From: Rotaria macrura
Taxonomy: Eukaryota > Rotifera > Eurotatoria > Philodinida > Philodinidae
Reading direction: 5' to 3'
Length of the DNA stretch: 64,000 bases
Assembly: GCA_900239685.1 (NCBI GenBank)
Contig: OENT01000504.1
Location: forward strand, 1 to 64,000
Numbering within the stretch: the stretch's first letter is position 1; every line of letters begins with the position of its first letter. Position numbers and translations under genes: made by a program. The notes below the pieces were generated by a model, which worked only from the letters and a program-made list of their open reading frames with translations, searched no databases and was not told the origin of the DNA. This document shows, in pieces, positions 36,957-46,190 of this stretch.

Positions 36957-38520
36957 TGACTGGACAATTGAATACACACCGGAAAAAAGGTGTCACACGA
37001 AACCTCTGAGGTTTCGTCAAGTTTTACTATACTATATAAGTGTCCCTAGGGTCATACGACACCTGTAAGAGGTTTATAAATATCCAAGGTTTTGTAAAAT
37101 TCTTTACAGAGTTTTAAAATATAAAAATGTTTCGTCCTGAATCCTTTGAAATTTACGTTACCCCTCAGCTCTGGTAAAAAAACCTTTTGAGTTTCGTATT
37201 CAAAATGCTTTTTTAATATTCCTCGTGTAGAATTAGGGCTGGGAAGTTGCCGATACCAAGCCGCTACGTTTCCAAGTAGCTGGTAGCTTGTCCGTTACCA
37301 ATTACCAGGTAATAGGTAACTTCTCCGTTACGAGTTACCTGCTTATGCTGACGGCCGCTACCAGTTATTGGGTAACGGACTAACGGGATAAAGCGCTCCT
37401 CTAGCTATCATTAAAAGAGGTTTTCAAGAAAAGTAACAAAATTCTATACAGTTCGAGCAAAGTATTTCAGGCTCGGAGAATCCATTTGTGAAATCTCTAT
37501 TTTCATGATTTCGAGTTCATATTTTTCGAAAAACGTTTTTTCTTCCACAAAAATTTCATGTGTTTCATTGAAATTTTGTTTTTTCTCAGGAAACCTGTTT
37601 CTGCATTCAAAGATAGGTTATCTGATAAAAAAGTGAAAGCCAACATTTAAAAGATTCCGGTATGAGAATCACATTCTCTCAGTCTGACTTTCTTTAGTCA
37701 AACGTTTTAGAATTTCGTTGTTTTTCATGAAAACCTTCTTTCCTAATAATTGGAGAAGTCGTTAATTCCGTCGCTCCGTTACCGTTATCGGGTAACTGGT
37801 AAGGGAAACGTTACCCATTACTTGATGAAATATTTTATTTGTATCTAGATCACTTGTCAGATGAACAAATAAGATTGGTGAGTTTGATTTTCGAAGTTAC
37901 AATAGGATGAAATGGTTCTTTCCTATTTAGGTCAAACACCCCAGGCGATCGTTTCGTCCACTGGAATCTGGAGGAACTACCAGAAAACAGACCTGAAACT
38001 TGTCCTATTCTGTAGAAAAACACATGGTGCCACTGGAACATGGAAATAGTGTCCTGATCACAAATTTTCCTGATTTTTTCTAGTAAGTTCCGACTAACTT
38101 GCTGTGTCTTTCCGCTAGATGTGGCACAAATCATGGGAGAAAAATTGGGAAAGTTTGTGTTCGAAATACTGCTTCCATGTTCCGGTGATATCATGTATTT
38201 CACGACAGGATACAGTGATTCGCAGTCATCGTTCCTGCGATTTCTAAAGAATCCGATTCGTTTTTAAAGAGTGGGTGGTTTTTACATTGAATGTCGGTGG
38301 GAAAATACTTCCGCAATGGTGTACAGCATTCGGCGAAACTTTCATTCAGTGTTGAATCATGAATTGTACAGAACGTTAAGTACAAAAGCTTCGTTATCAA
38401 CTATTAAAAATTAAGACTTTTTATGAAACTTCAAAGGATTTCGATTTCTTTGCAAAAATTGGAATCTTTTAGGGTTTCGTGTGGCACTTTTTTCCAGTGC
38501 ACTGATAATTCGTCCAATGG
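36957..38520. mobile_element. DNA-transposon remnant with inverted ends (GGAAAAAAG)
   Basis: The left end reads CCGGAAAAAAGGTGTCACACGAAACC (first 20 bases CCGGAAAAAAGGTGTCACAC) near 36979. The inverse with few changes (GTGTGGCACTTTTTTCC) lies near 38480-38495, and weaker similarity extends outward on both sides. The 1.5-kb interior has no transposase; open frames at 37850-38203 and 38200-38400 (-) have no known family. A second, different repeat rich in GGTAAC/GTTACC sits inside it. Confidence 0.5.
37236..37830. repeat. GGTAAC/GTTACC-rich repeat nested in the element
   Basis: From TTAGGGCTGGGAAG to CGTTACCCATTACTTG the sequence contains about a dozen copies of GGTAAC, GTTACC or one-base variants, concentrated in two clusters (37270-37390 and 37765-37825) in both senses. 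It has the start motif often seen at hAT-type MITE ends, but no target duplication was readable. Confidence 0.4.
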
Positions 38521-39311
38521 ATAGTTTGTCGCGATGAACTACTTACGTGAGAATAATTTCCTCAAATTGTACGAAAGAAACAGTATATCACTTTCTGTAG
38601 ACATGAACGAATCTGAATGCGAGAAAGGAAACCTCGTACGGACAAGGCAGAGCTACCGACTTATGTTTATTCTCAGGCGCATGTAAGTGGCTGTAGGCAT
38701 CCTGGGTCGTCAGTGCAAAGTTAGATGGGCCTGGAGGCACCAGTTGGAACCGAGTGGCTCCTATAAGTGCTCACAAGTGTTTGGGGCCGCATATAGACGC
38801 CTGAAGATACGCCTAAATATGAAGCATCAATCTTGCAAATATGATGTTTGCTTTCTTACATTGAGGCTAATTTCTGTCTAGGCAAAGTGACCTATTGAAC
38901 TTGTCATACAATCGGTGGACTTTGGTTTCATGTAGGTAGGTGACCACGAAAATTTTTCTAAGCGAAGAATTAATCTAGTACCATCTCGACAATCTTGTCG
39001 ATCACTATATCTCTGTCACAACATAATTCATGCATATTCTGAAAACTCGTCAAAACTGGATTGTTTTACATAAAATTCAAAAGAGAAAACATTAGCTAGA
39101 GGAGTTTTACGAAGTTAACTGTCCAGGAACAGTACATTTTATTAAGTCATACGAAGACAAAGTAAAGCTATGCTTAACTACCTGATGAGACCCTTAAACG
39201 AGGTCGAGAAGCGTCTTAGTTTGTTTTGACTCATCTTTATCCTCATACATGCATCTGAACCAATGGATTTTCGAATGTTAATATGAAGGTAGTGCCACAT
39301 AAACTTGACTG
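38521..39311. other. No gene; short G+C-rich island
   Basis: A segment at about 38670-38820 is richer in G and C than the neighbourhood and contains several AGGCGCAT/AGGCAYC-like words, suggesting another dispersed repeat. No convincing coding signal. Confidence 0.35.
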
Positions 39312-39625
39312 TCAACTAACACAATTACCATCACGATCGTAACGATCAAGAGCATAATCAGCGACATAATCAGCAGCATTATCAGCCATATGACTACTAT
39401 GAAGAATAGCAAGACCATAATAATCATGTGCATTACATGTACCAGCATCAATAGCAGCCAAAGCGGAAGCGAAAATACGATCACGAACACTAGCAAAATG
39501 AGAGGCAGCAATACAAGCAGCACTATAATCAATATCATCAGTAAGATCAACACGATGATTATTATTATAGTTGTCTGGTTGGACGTTTTGGGTGTTTGTG
39601 GTTTTTATTTCGTGTTTGTTTTGCT
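39312..39625 (-). CDS. Orphan Ala/Asp-rich reading frame (exon or fragment)
   Basis: On the minus strand an open frame of 103 codons begins right after a possible acceptor (TTTTCTAG|AG) at 39625 and ends with TGA at 39312-39314. It lacks an early ATG, so it is an exon or a 5'-truncated remnant. It reads a polar N-terminal part with NYNNNHRVDLTDDIDYS, then an alanine-rich, probably helical part (AACIAASHFASVRDRIFASA, then HDYYGLAILHSSHMADNAAD) and the end DRDGNCVS. Third codon positions are mostly T, as in the convincing genes of this window. The overlapping hydrophobic frame on the same strand and the antisense frame look like shadows of it. No family recognised and no upstream exon found. 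Confidence 0.45.
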
Positions 39626-40454
39626 CTAGAAAACATATTTAAACATATATATGATATGTTCATTAAAATGAAAGAGATTTTCTGCTAGGTGGTGTTGGAT
39701 TATTGACGCATTCGTGTATGAGATGAAGAATGAAAATTCGGAGATTTTGCTGTCTTCAGTTATTGAATTCTTAAGTTTTATTTTATGCAATATCAGTTTC
39801 ACAAGTTGATTTTAGTTGTATTCCATGGCGCATTTATGAGAAATGAGCTAGACTATTGACGAGCTTTCGGAGAGGGATTAGTTTAGTTTTTATGTGATAA
39901 GGTATTCTTTGGGTAGAATTTTGAAGAACTGGTATTTTTCTTTTAGTTTTTGAATGCATTGTATGTTCATTTCTATGATGATGTGTATAGTGAGGAAACG
40001 ATTTCCTTTGATATCACGGAGCTTACTCTAGCTCTTATTGAAGGGTGAAGAGGTTTTCTTGCAGTTGTGATGGGTGTTTTCATTGAATGCAAGTCCATGA
40101 AGGCTGCGAGTATAATTACAATACTGATTATCTACATTGATTACTAAGTTAATGGATAAAATATTTGTTCAGTGTCATTATTCGAGACTTTGTTAGTCTA
40201 TCGCTCGACATTGAAGTGCTAAACTGAAATTTTGTTGCTAACTGAAGTACAGTTTACTCATAGTTATGTACCATATCACTATGATCAGATTCAATTTTCG
40301 ATGATACAGTTATACATGTATTTAGACTATATTGATGTTTTCGAAGATATTAATGTAATTTACACTGGCTGGCGCAAATGAAACTACAAAATAATTCGAA
40401 ACAAATGAATTACATAATAATTCTCTTTCCAATATTTTCTATGAAAATAGTCAC
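39626..40454. other. Intergenic, nothing recognised
   Basis: AT-rich sequence before the telomere-like hairpin and minisatellite. No coding or repeat signal seen. Confidence 0.4.
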
Positions 40455-40552
40455 CAGGGTCTACCAGGGTGTGGGTATGGGTATGGAAATGTCGGTATGA
40501 GCATCCAGCAACGTTGTACTTTTATTCATTGATACCCACACCCACACACTTG
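40455..40552. repeat. Telomere-like hairpin preceding the minisatellite
   Basis: CCAGGGTCTACCAGGGTGTGGG (first 20 bases CCAGGGTCTACCAGGGTGTG) plus GGGTATGGGTATGG on the left is mirrored by ATACCCACACCCACAC and then TAGACCCTGGTAGACC on the right. The left arm therefore contains an inverted copy of the minisatellite unit joined to TGTGGG-like repeats. The two arms could form a hairpin with a loop of about 40-50 nt. Confidence 0.55.
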
Positions 40553-40872
40553 TAGACCCTGGTAGACCATGGTAGACCATGGTAGACCCTGGTAGACCAT
40601 GGTAGACCCTGGTAGACCATGGTAGACCCTGGTAGACCATGGTAGACCCTGGTAGACCATGGTAGACCCTGGTAGACCCTGGTAGACCATGGTAGACCCT
40701 GGTAGACCCTGCTAGATCCTGGTAGACCCTGGTAGATCCTTTTAGACCATGGTAGACCCTGGTAGATCCTGGTAGACCCTGATATACCCTGATGGACCCT
40801 GGTAGACCCTGATGGACCCTGATGGACCCTGGTAGACCGTGGTAGACCCTGATATACCCTGATGGACCCTTT
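40552..40872. repeat. 10-bp minisatellite (TGGTAGACCM)
   Basis: About 32 tandem copies of a 10-bp unit. The first half alternates quite regularly between TGGTAGACCC and TGGTAGACCA, giving a 20-bp higher-order unit. The second half is more diverged (TGATGGACCC, TGATATACCC, TGGTAGATCC). The homogeneous left side suggests more recent amplification there. Confidence 0.9.
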
Positions 40873-40910
40873 TTGACTGTGGGAAAGTTTAATTACGCTG
40901 GGAAAAGCAG

Positions 40911-40911
<1 letters not shown>

Positions 40912-40950
<39 letters not shown>
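40912..40950. repeat. (TA)n microsatellite
   Basis: A run of about 17 TA dinucleotides starts roughly 40 nt after the minisatellite and passes into TTTATATAG. Confidence 0.9.
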
Positions 40951-40952
<2 letters not shown>

Positions 40953-41562
40953 GTAGTTATATGACGACGATTTTATGTAATACATGTATTCATATTATAC
41001 ATGCACGTTTATGTATTTTTCTCAGTATAGTTATATAAAGATATAGACTGTATAAAGTATTTAGTATAGATAAATTTAATAAACTAAAAAGATCTAGATA
41101 TAGAAAAATATTATAGGTACCTAAGTTATCATAAATATATACATTCATTTTGAAAAGATCATACGTATAGAATATGGAGTTTTGAATTATTTTGTAATTC
41201 ATTTGCGTCACGAAGTCCGTGATGGATATCATCCTAAAATTAAGCAAAATCCTCCTCTCTTAGTGACAAGTATTTATGAAAAACCTAGAATTTTTCGTGG
41301 GTCAATGAAGAATTCATATATGAAGCTATATGGATACCCACTCTGTCAAATTTATCCTGATAAATGGGTCTCAAAATTCTTCACAATCTTCTGCAAATGC
41401 ATGAAATCTAGAGCAAAGTGTACGAAATTGTTCGAAATGAATTTATCTAACCCTTGAACAACAAATATCACACATCGCTAGTGTTAGAATAGAAATTGGG
41501 TAATCATAGACCTGGTCCGATCATAAAACACAGGAAAGCTAGTAAGTCAGTCACTAAAATAA
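40951..41562. other. No supported gene
   Basis: An open frame at 41182-41457 (+) encodes about 91 residues with no recognisable domain; I see no reason to call it a gene. Confidence 0.4.
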
Positions 41563-41771
41563 ACGGTTTCCCAGAAAACCAAAGAAAAACGTTTGCGAGG
41601 GTTCGAAAACCCATTTTTTACCCTCGGAAACTCTTCCAAACGTTTTCGAACTTCGGAAACCATTTTGTGTTTCCGAGTTTGTTACTATGGGAAATCTTTT
41701 AAGAGTTTCTGATGGTAAACATGGGTTTTCGAACGCTCGCGAACTTTTTTCGTTGGTTTTCTGGGAAACGT
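41563..41771. mobile_element. Palindromic MITE (about 210 bp)
   Basis: The left arm begins ACGGTTTCCCAGAAAACC and the right arm ends GGTTTTCTGGGAAACGTG; about 75 nt on each side match as inverse copies, including GGGTTTTCGAACGCTCGCG opposite CGAGGGTTCGAAAACCC. The centre is a shorter imperfect palindrome. The segment is non-coding; frames read on both strands are an effect of the symmetry. Confidence 0.65.
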
Positions 41772-42411
41772 GTCTTTTTAGAGAGCAGCTACTTGATTTA
41801 TTTTTACAGATTATATGACCATTGTAAGTCACTGTAGGGATTGACCATTAATCAGAGAAAATCAATGGAAGTTGTGCGATCAAGCGTAGACCCGAGCTAA
41901 AAGTGGACACCACAACGAAAATTGATCCCAAAAAACCAAGGAGTTAATTACGATGTTGTAAGAGAATTTGTGCCGAAAATCGAACCGGCACTTTAAAATC
42001 CATTAAAAACTGACGAAAGACTAACAATAGACACTTAGCTTTAGAATTGAGTGAGATGAACATTTTTTCATAGCGATGAAAATATGGGTTTGAGACAGAA
42101 CTATTGGTTGTCGTAATCATGTCTCGATTTAAGAAAAATTCTAAGTTGTGGCGTAGAAAGAATTTGATAGATATTGAGCTGCAGTCTTACTCGTCGCTAA
42201 GGCACAATCCGATCACCCTGTTTTGTGACAAAAATCTTCAGTATTTGAGGTATTGCTTATAGTCAGTCATATTTTCGACTGATCAAGTTGAATAGTACGG
42301 ATCAATACTCAACACTAATGATGACCTGATAACAAAGAAGACTAGAAGAACTTAGAAAAAAGCGCTTCTCATTTTGTAAATACGACTTGAGTGAATAGAA
42401 TGGGATTGCCT
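41772..42411. other. 3' flank of the WWE/ADP-ribosyltransferase gene
   Basis: The gene to the right ends in GTAAGT, and a possible acceptor (TTATCAG near 42327) followed by three codons and TAG would close it here. Otherwise nothing recognised. Confidence 0.35.
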
Positions 42412-43479
42412 CTACTTACCATTAAATCTTTGTTTTAGTTGTAAGTTGATCACACGTTTGTTTGTCTTTTCGTCGACTTTCACGCTTCGAACACGGAAGC
42501 AAACACTTGGCATAACAAGTTCTTCCTCTTCGTCAGGGTATTCAGACACACAGCTGATATCCGCTGTAAAACCAAATAATACTTCCATGATAAATAAAGT
42601 ATTTCCAAGCTCTTCTACTTTTCTGCGATTGCGGCTACACGATGTAAAAGCTTGAAATGATCTATATTCGTCGTGATGCTTTGCCATTTTTTCATAAGTA
42701 GCTGCCTGTTCAACAGTCAGATTGGCTCCTTTATAAAGTATCATTTTTGTTTTCATTTTAGCATTGAAGGGATCATCCCAGAGAATTAAGCAAAACGGTC
42801 CCAATGTAAGAACTTTACTTCTCCAGATGTGCTCATGCTCTTCATCTCCTATGAATTGCATGGCCTCATTCATAGTTTTGTACAAGAAACTTTCCAAGGA
42901 GTAAATATAAGCACAACATTTCCATACTTCTTTCATTCCTTTTCCTTTTTTCTCTATGAGCATATTGGCCAATTTTTGGGCTTCACGTTGTTTTCCTATT
43001 AGCTTGCCTTCTGTAATAATACCGTTGGCGGCTTGTTCAACAAGCATTGGGACGAGTGCTTCGTCTTTGGAAGGTAACTGTTCTTTTCTCAGTTTCAAAT
43101 ATTTTCTCACGTCTATTATGAAGGGCGAAATCCAGCCATATTGAGCACCAACGGAACGTTCCGGCGAAATGGGATCGATCATAAAACGTTCTTTTCGCAA
43201 ATGTTTATCATCCATTTTATGCTCCATTCTTCGTATAGGTCTTGGCTTGTATTCATCGTCGTTAGAGATTTGAACGTTATGTTTAAAATTGACGAAGAAG
43301 TCATCCAGTATGGCTCTAGGTTGCTTGTTCAAGAATGCTTCTTCGATGATGAGATTTTGGACATCGGAAAAATAGTTCCACTCGACTTTCTCAGACTTTG
43401 ACTGTGGGCTTGGATTTGACTGCCACATCCACCCAATATCTTTTGAAGAGTTCAGAGTCGTAGTATTTCCTTCAGCCAT
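42412..43479 (-). CDS. WWE-domain NAD:arginine ADP-ribosyltransferase
   Basis: A frame of 355 residues from the ATG at 43479. Residues about 17-85 (WMWQSNPSPQ, VEWNYFSDV, then the IEEAF and YKPRPIRR segments) fit a WWE domain, which in PARP-type proteins binds ADP-ribose units. The C-terminal half fits the mono-ADP-ribosyltransferase fold: ILYKGANLT (strand that normally carries YRG), FQAFTSCSRN (STS-type motif), NTLFIMEV, and DEEEELVMP (E-x-E motif). The catalytic Arg of the R-S-E triad appears as Lys here, which should weaken or abolish the usual chemistry. The reading frame runs through a donor (AATG|GTAAGT) at its end, so a short last exon near 42.33 kb is likely. Same family as the broken gene at 34.1-35.2 kb, but a different N-terminal module. 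Confidence 0.85.
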   Translation of the reverse strand: MAEGNTTTLNSSKDIGWMWQSNPSPQSKSEKVEWNYFSDVQNLIIEEAFLNKQPRAILDDFFVNFKHNVQISNDDEYKPRPIRRMEHKMDDKHLRKERFMIDPISPERSVGAQYGWISPFIIDVRKYLKLRKEQLPSKDEALVPMLVEQAANGIITEGKLIGKQREAQKLANMLIEKKGKGMKEVWKCCAYIYSLESFLYKTMNEAMQFIGDEEHEHIWRSKVLTLGPFCLILWDDPFNAKMKTKMILYKGANLTVEQAATYEKMAKHHDEYRSFQAFTSCSRNRRKVEELGNTLFIMEVLFGFTADISCVSEYPDEEEELVMPSVCFRVRSVKVDEKTNKRVINLQLKQRFNGK

Positions 43480-43788
43480 AATTATTACTTTATTTTCGTT
43501 CTTTTAGATTCTATCAGTTTGATCCCTATCACTCGTTCTATTTTTATCTGAAAAACTTTTAAAAAATTCTGTCGATTTCAAAACAATAAACTTTCCGTTT
43601 GTACGAACACGGAAAAACCACGTGTTCAAAGTTTAATAGTATAGTGTAGAGCATTCGAAAAGGTATCTAAATTGTTGTTATCTACATTTCTGCTTTTTAC
43701 AATAGCACAATTTTCTCAAATAACTCATGACTTCTCTCATAGAAAATAAAATTGAACCAATCAGCATAATTGAATGACGATTGATAAA
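43480..43788. other. Upstream flank, nothing recognised
   Basis: Sequence just upstream of the WWE/ADP-ribosyltransferase start codon; the promoter is expected here but no element is recognisable. Confidence 0.35.
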
Positions 43789-46190
43789 GGTGTGGGTGGG
43801 TGTAATTGGTGAATGGCAACATCACCTATGCTCACACTGTAAAAAATGCCTTGTATCTTACACGAGACGTTTCATCCGCCTTAAGTCTTATTTAGACGCG
43901 AGACACGTCTTTCTTTTAGACATGTAGTGACCGTAGACAGGAAAGCGTCTTAAGATTCTCTTTCTCGTAAAACATTGTACAGTGATTGACCAATAGTTCG
44001 AGTTTATTTTAATTTATTTCGTATTTATGTTAATTTATTTTCATAAGTGAATCAAATAGTCTTATTCAGTTTGTTGAAAATATATAGATTCTCAATCTTC
44101 CGAGACCTAATTTATCCGGTGAGTTTTCTTCCGTGAACTATCTCATCTTTTACTGAAGGTGTTGATATTCGTGTTTTTAGTGTTTGAAATTTATTAAATT
44201 TGATTTTTTAGATATTAATTCCCAACTTCTAAATTTGAAGAGGCTCGCATCTCGTGATTTCGTACCTGATTTGGCTTTAAAAATATAAAAATAATTTTAA
44301 CGAAATTCCTTTTGTATTCATTTCTAATATATTATTCGTTTATTTTCTAGATGATAAAAAGATGATCAAAAATAATGGAATCACAATTATAATTTAAGAT
44401 TGTATATTTAAAATAAAAATGCGAAAGACTTTTTTAATTTTCCTTTTCTAGTCTCGTCTTGCATTTGGCTATCCAGATGATTCCACCAACAGATGGCTCA
44501 CTAGTTCAAGAATTCATATGCTTTTATATGAACATTAGGTATTAGGAAAAGTATTTTTAATGAAATAAATTTTTTAGAATTAACTCGTATTCAAATGGGA
44601 GACCGGAATTTCGGCCCACGGAACCTCCGGTCCACACTTTGGACTCGAGCCGAAAGTTGGAAAATTTTTCGGACCGGATTGAACGGGCCGAAAGTCCTAA
44701 AGGAATTTCGGTCCACTTTTATAATTGAACTGGTTGATCTCACTAAAGATACTTGGTATTTTTTAATTAATTACTGGATGGCTTACTGCTCTGCAGAACG
44801 GTGTACTGCTCAGCAGAACGGCAAAGTGCACAGCAGGACAAAATAGTGTTTTGGGGAATAAATTTAAGTCGTATCACTGCTAGAAAGTACAAATGAGCAA
44901 TGGTAACGGTGGCAATACCATTCTGCATCTACACATGCAAAAATACTTCATGAGTTCCTTAGTCGATATGCTTCAGCTAGATTTGATCACTGCTCGATTA
45001 GTAGTTGGAATCCTAAGAATAATTAATTAAAAACCCCTATATAATGTAAGAGATGAACGCCTATAAATATGTAGTTGTGCCCACTGAAACTATTAAAGCC
45101 ATTCTATCGAACTGTCTTCTGATTTTAGAATGATATTTTCAGCTCTCGCATTAACAGCATATTTTACGCATATTGGTGCACTTACAGTAGATTTGTAAAT
45201 ATTTGATTAATTTATACTGTTCTTCCCTTTTTAGTGCAATTTTTATTATTCTTCATTCCCAGCCTTTATGAATAATAATTTATATACTTAAATTTAACTG
45301 AAACAAAAAGATCCATCAATGATTTGATTGTGACTATATTTCTTTTTCACATGTGTACTTATTTAATAAAATCGATACTATACAAAACGATCATAACAAC
45401 AATAATGTTAACATTGACTGAAGCAGATTGCTCTGTGGTTAATCATTCTGCCTAGCACTACGCCATCCAATAATTAATTAAAACTACCAAGTATCTTTAG
45501 TGAGATCAACCAGTTCAATCATAAAAGTGGGCCGAAAGTCCTTGAAACATTTTGGCCCGGGCCGAACGTTTGGCCGAAAATTCTGTAACCGTTCAAATTA
45601 TACTAAACAGCTAGAAACGCAATTGTAAAAATTCTGTAACATGTAGTCTTTCCTGTTAAACGAATTTCGTCACAAATTAGACTTATCGAAATATAATATT
45701 TTCGGAGATAATATTTTTTTTTCTAAAATAATATCTCTTTTGACGAATTCAATTTAACACGGAAAAATACATGTTACAGAATTGTACAATATAGTTTTTC
45801 GAGTTATTAAGTATAACTTGAACACGAGTTAAGTCTAAAAAAGAATTATGTTATATAAAATGTTTTTGTAATGCCTAATGTCCATATAAAAACATATGAA
45901 TTCTGGAATTTGTGAACCGTAGGGTGGTAAAATCGTCTAGAAAATTCGGGTGTAAGACACTAGCATAGGCTGGTGGAAACAAGCTAATCAGGAGAATTTA
46001 AGACACGCCAGCGGCTAAAATCCTTTATCCGTTGATAGCTGAAGTGTCTTATTTAGACTTTCATCAACCAATCAGAAACAACCTCAAGTGTCTTGTTTGA
46101 ATGTATGAATCGTCTTATTTATACACTTCATATGTCTTGATTTTTTAGAGTAATACTTATACCCACAACAACACTCACACCTTCATCTAT
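43789..46190. mobile_element. Composite of nested inverted-repeat elements, 43.8-46.2 kb
   Basis: CACTGTAAAAAATG at 43835 is mirrored by ATTTTTTAGAGTA ending at about 46152, and both sides carry several AAGTCTTATTTAGAC-like words, suggesting a 2.3-kb non-autonomous element. Outside the ends lie telomere-like pieces (GGTGTGGGTGGGTG on the left, ACCCACAACAACACTCACACC on the right), as if it had inserted into such an island. No transposase is present. The inner fold-back is listed separately. Confidence 0.45.
44600..45590. mobile_element. Fold-back element with long inverted arms
   Basis: About 70 nt at 44714-44782 (containing GAACTGGTTGATCTCACTAA) recur inverted at 45462-45530 with only a few differences. 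The similarity continues outward through GGCCGAAAGTCC motifs, giving arms of 130-180 nt. The middle (about 680 nt) has CAGCAGAACGG-like words near the left arm but no coding capacity. The closeness of the arms suggests fairly recent activity. Confidence 0.7.

Noticed and set aside
39278-39553. Very hydrophobic open frame on the minus strand and its antisense partner at 39390-39629
   Set aside because: Its Leu/Ile/Val/Met monotony is what results from reading the Ala/Asp-rich frame in another phase; the other frame has gene-like codon use and a clean stop.
40552-40872. CRISPR-like array
   Set aside because: The units are contiguous 10-mers without spacers, in a eukaryotic context; it is a minisatellite.
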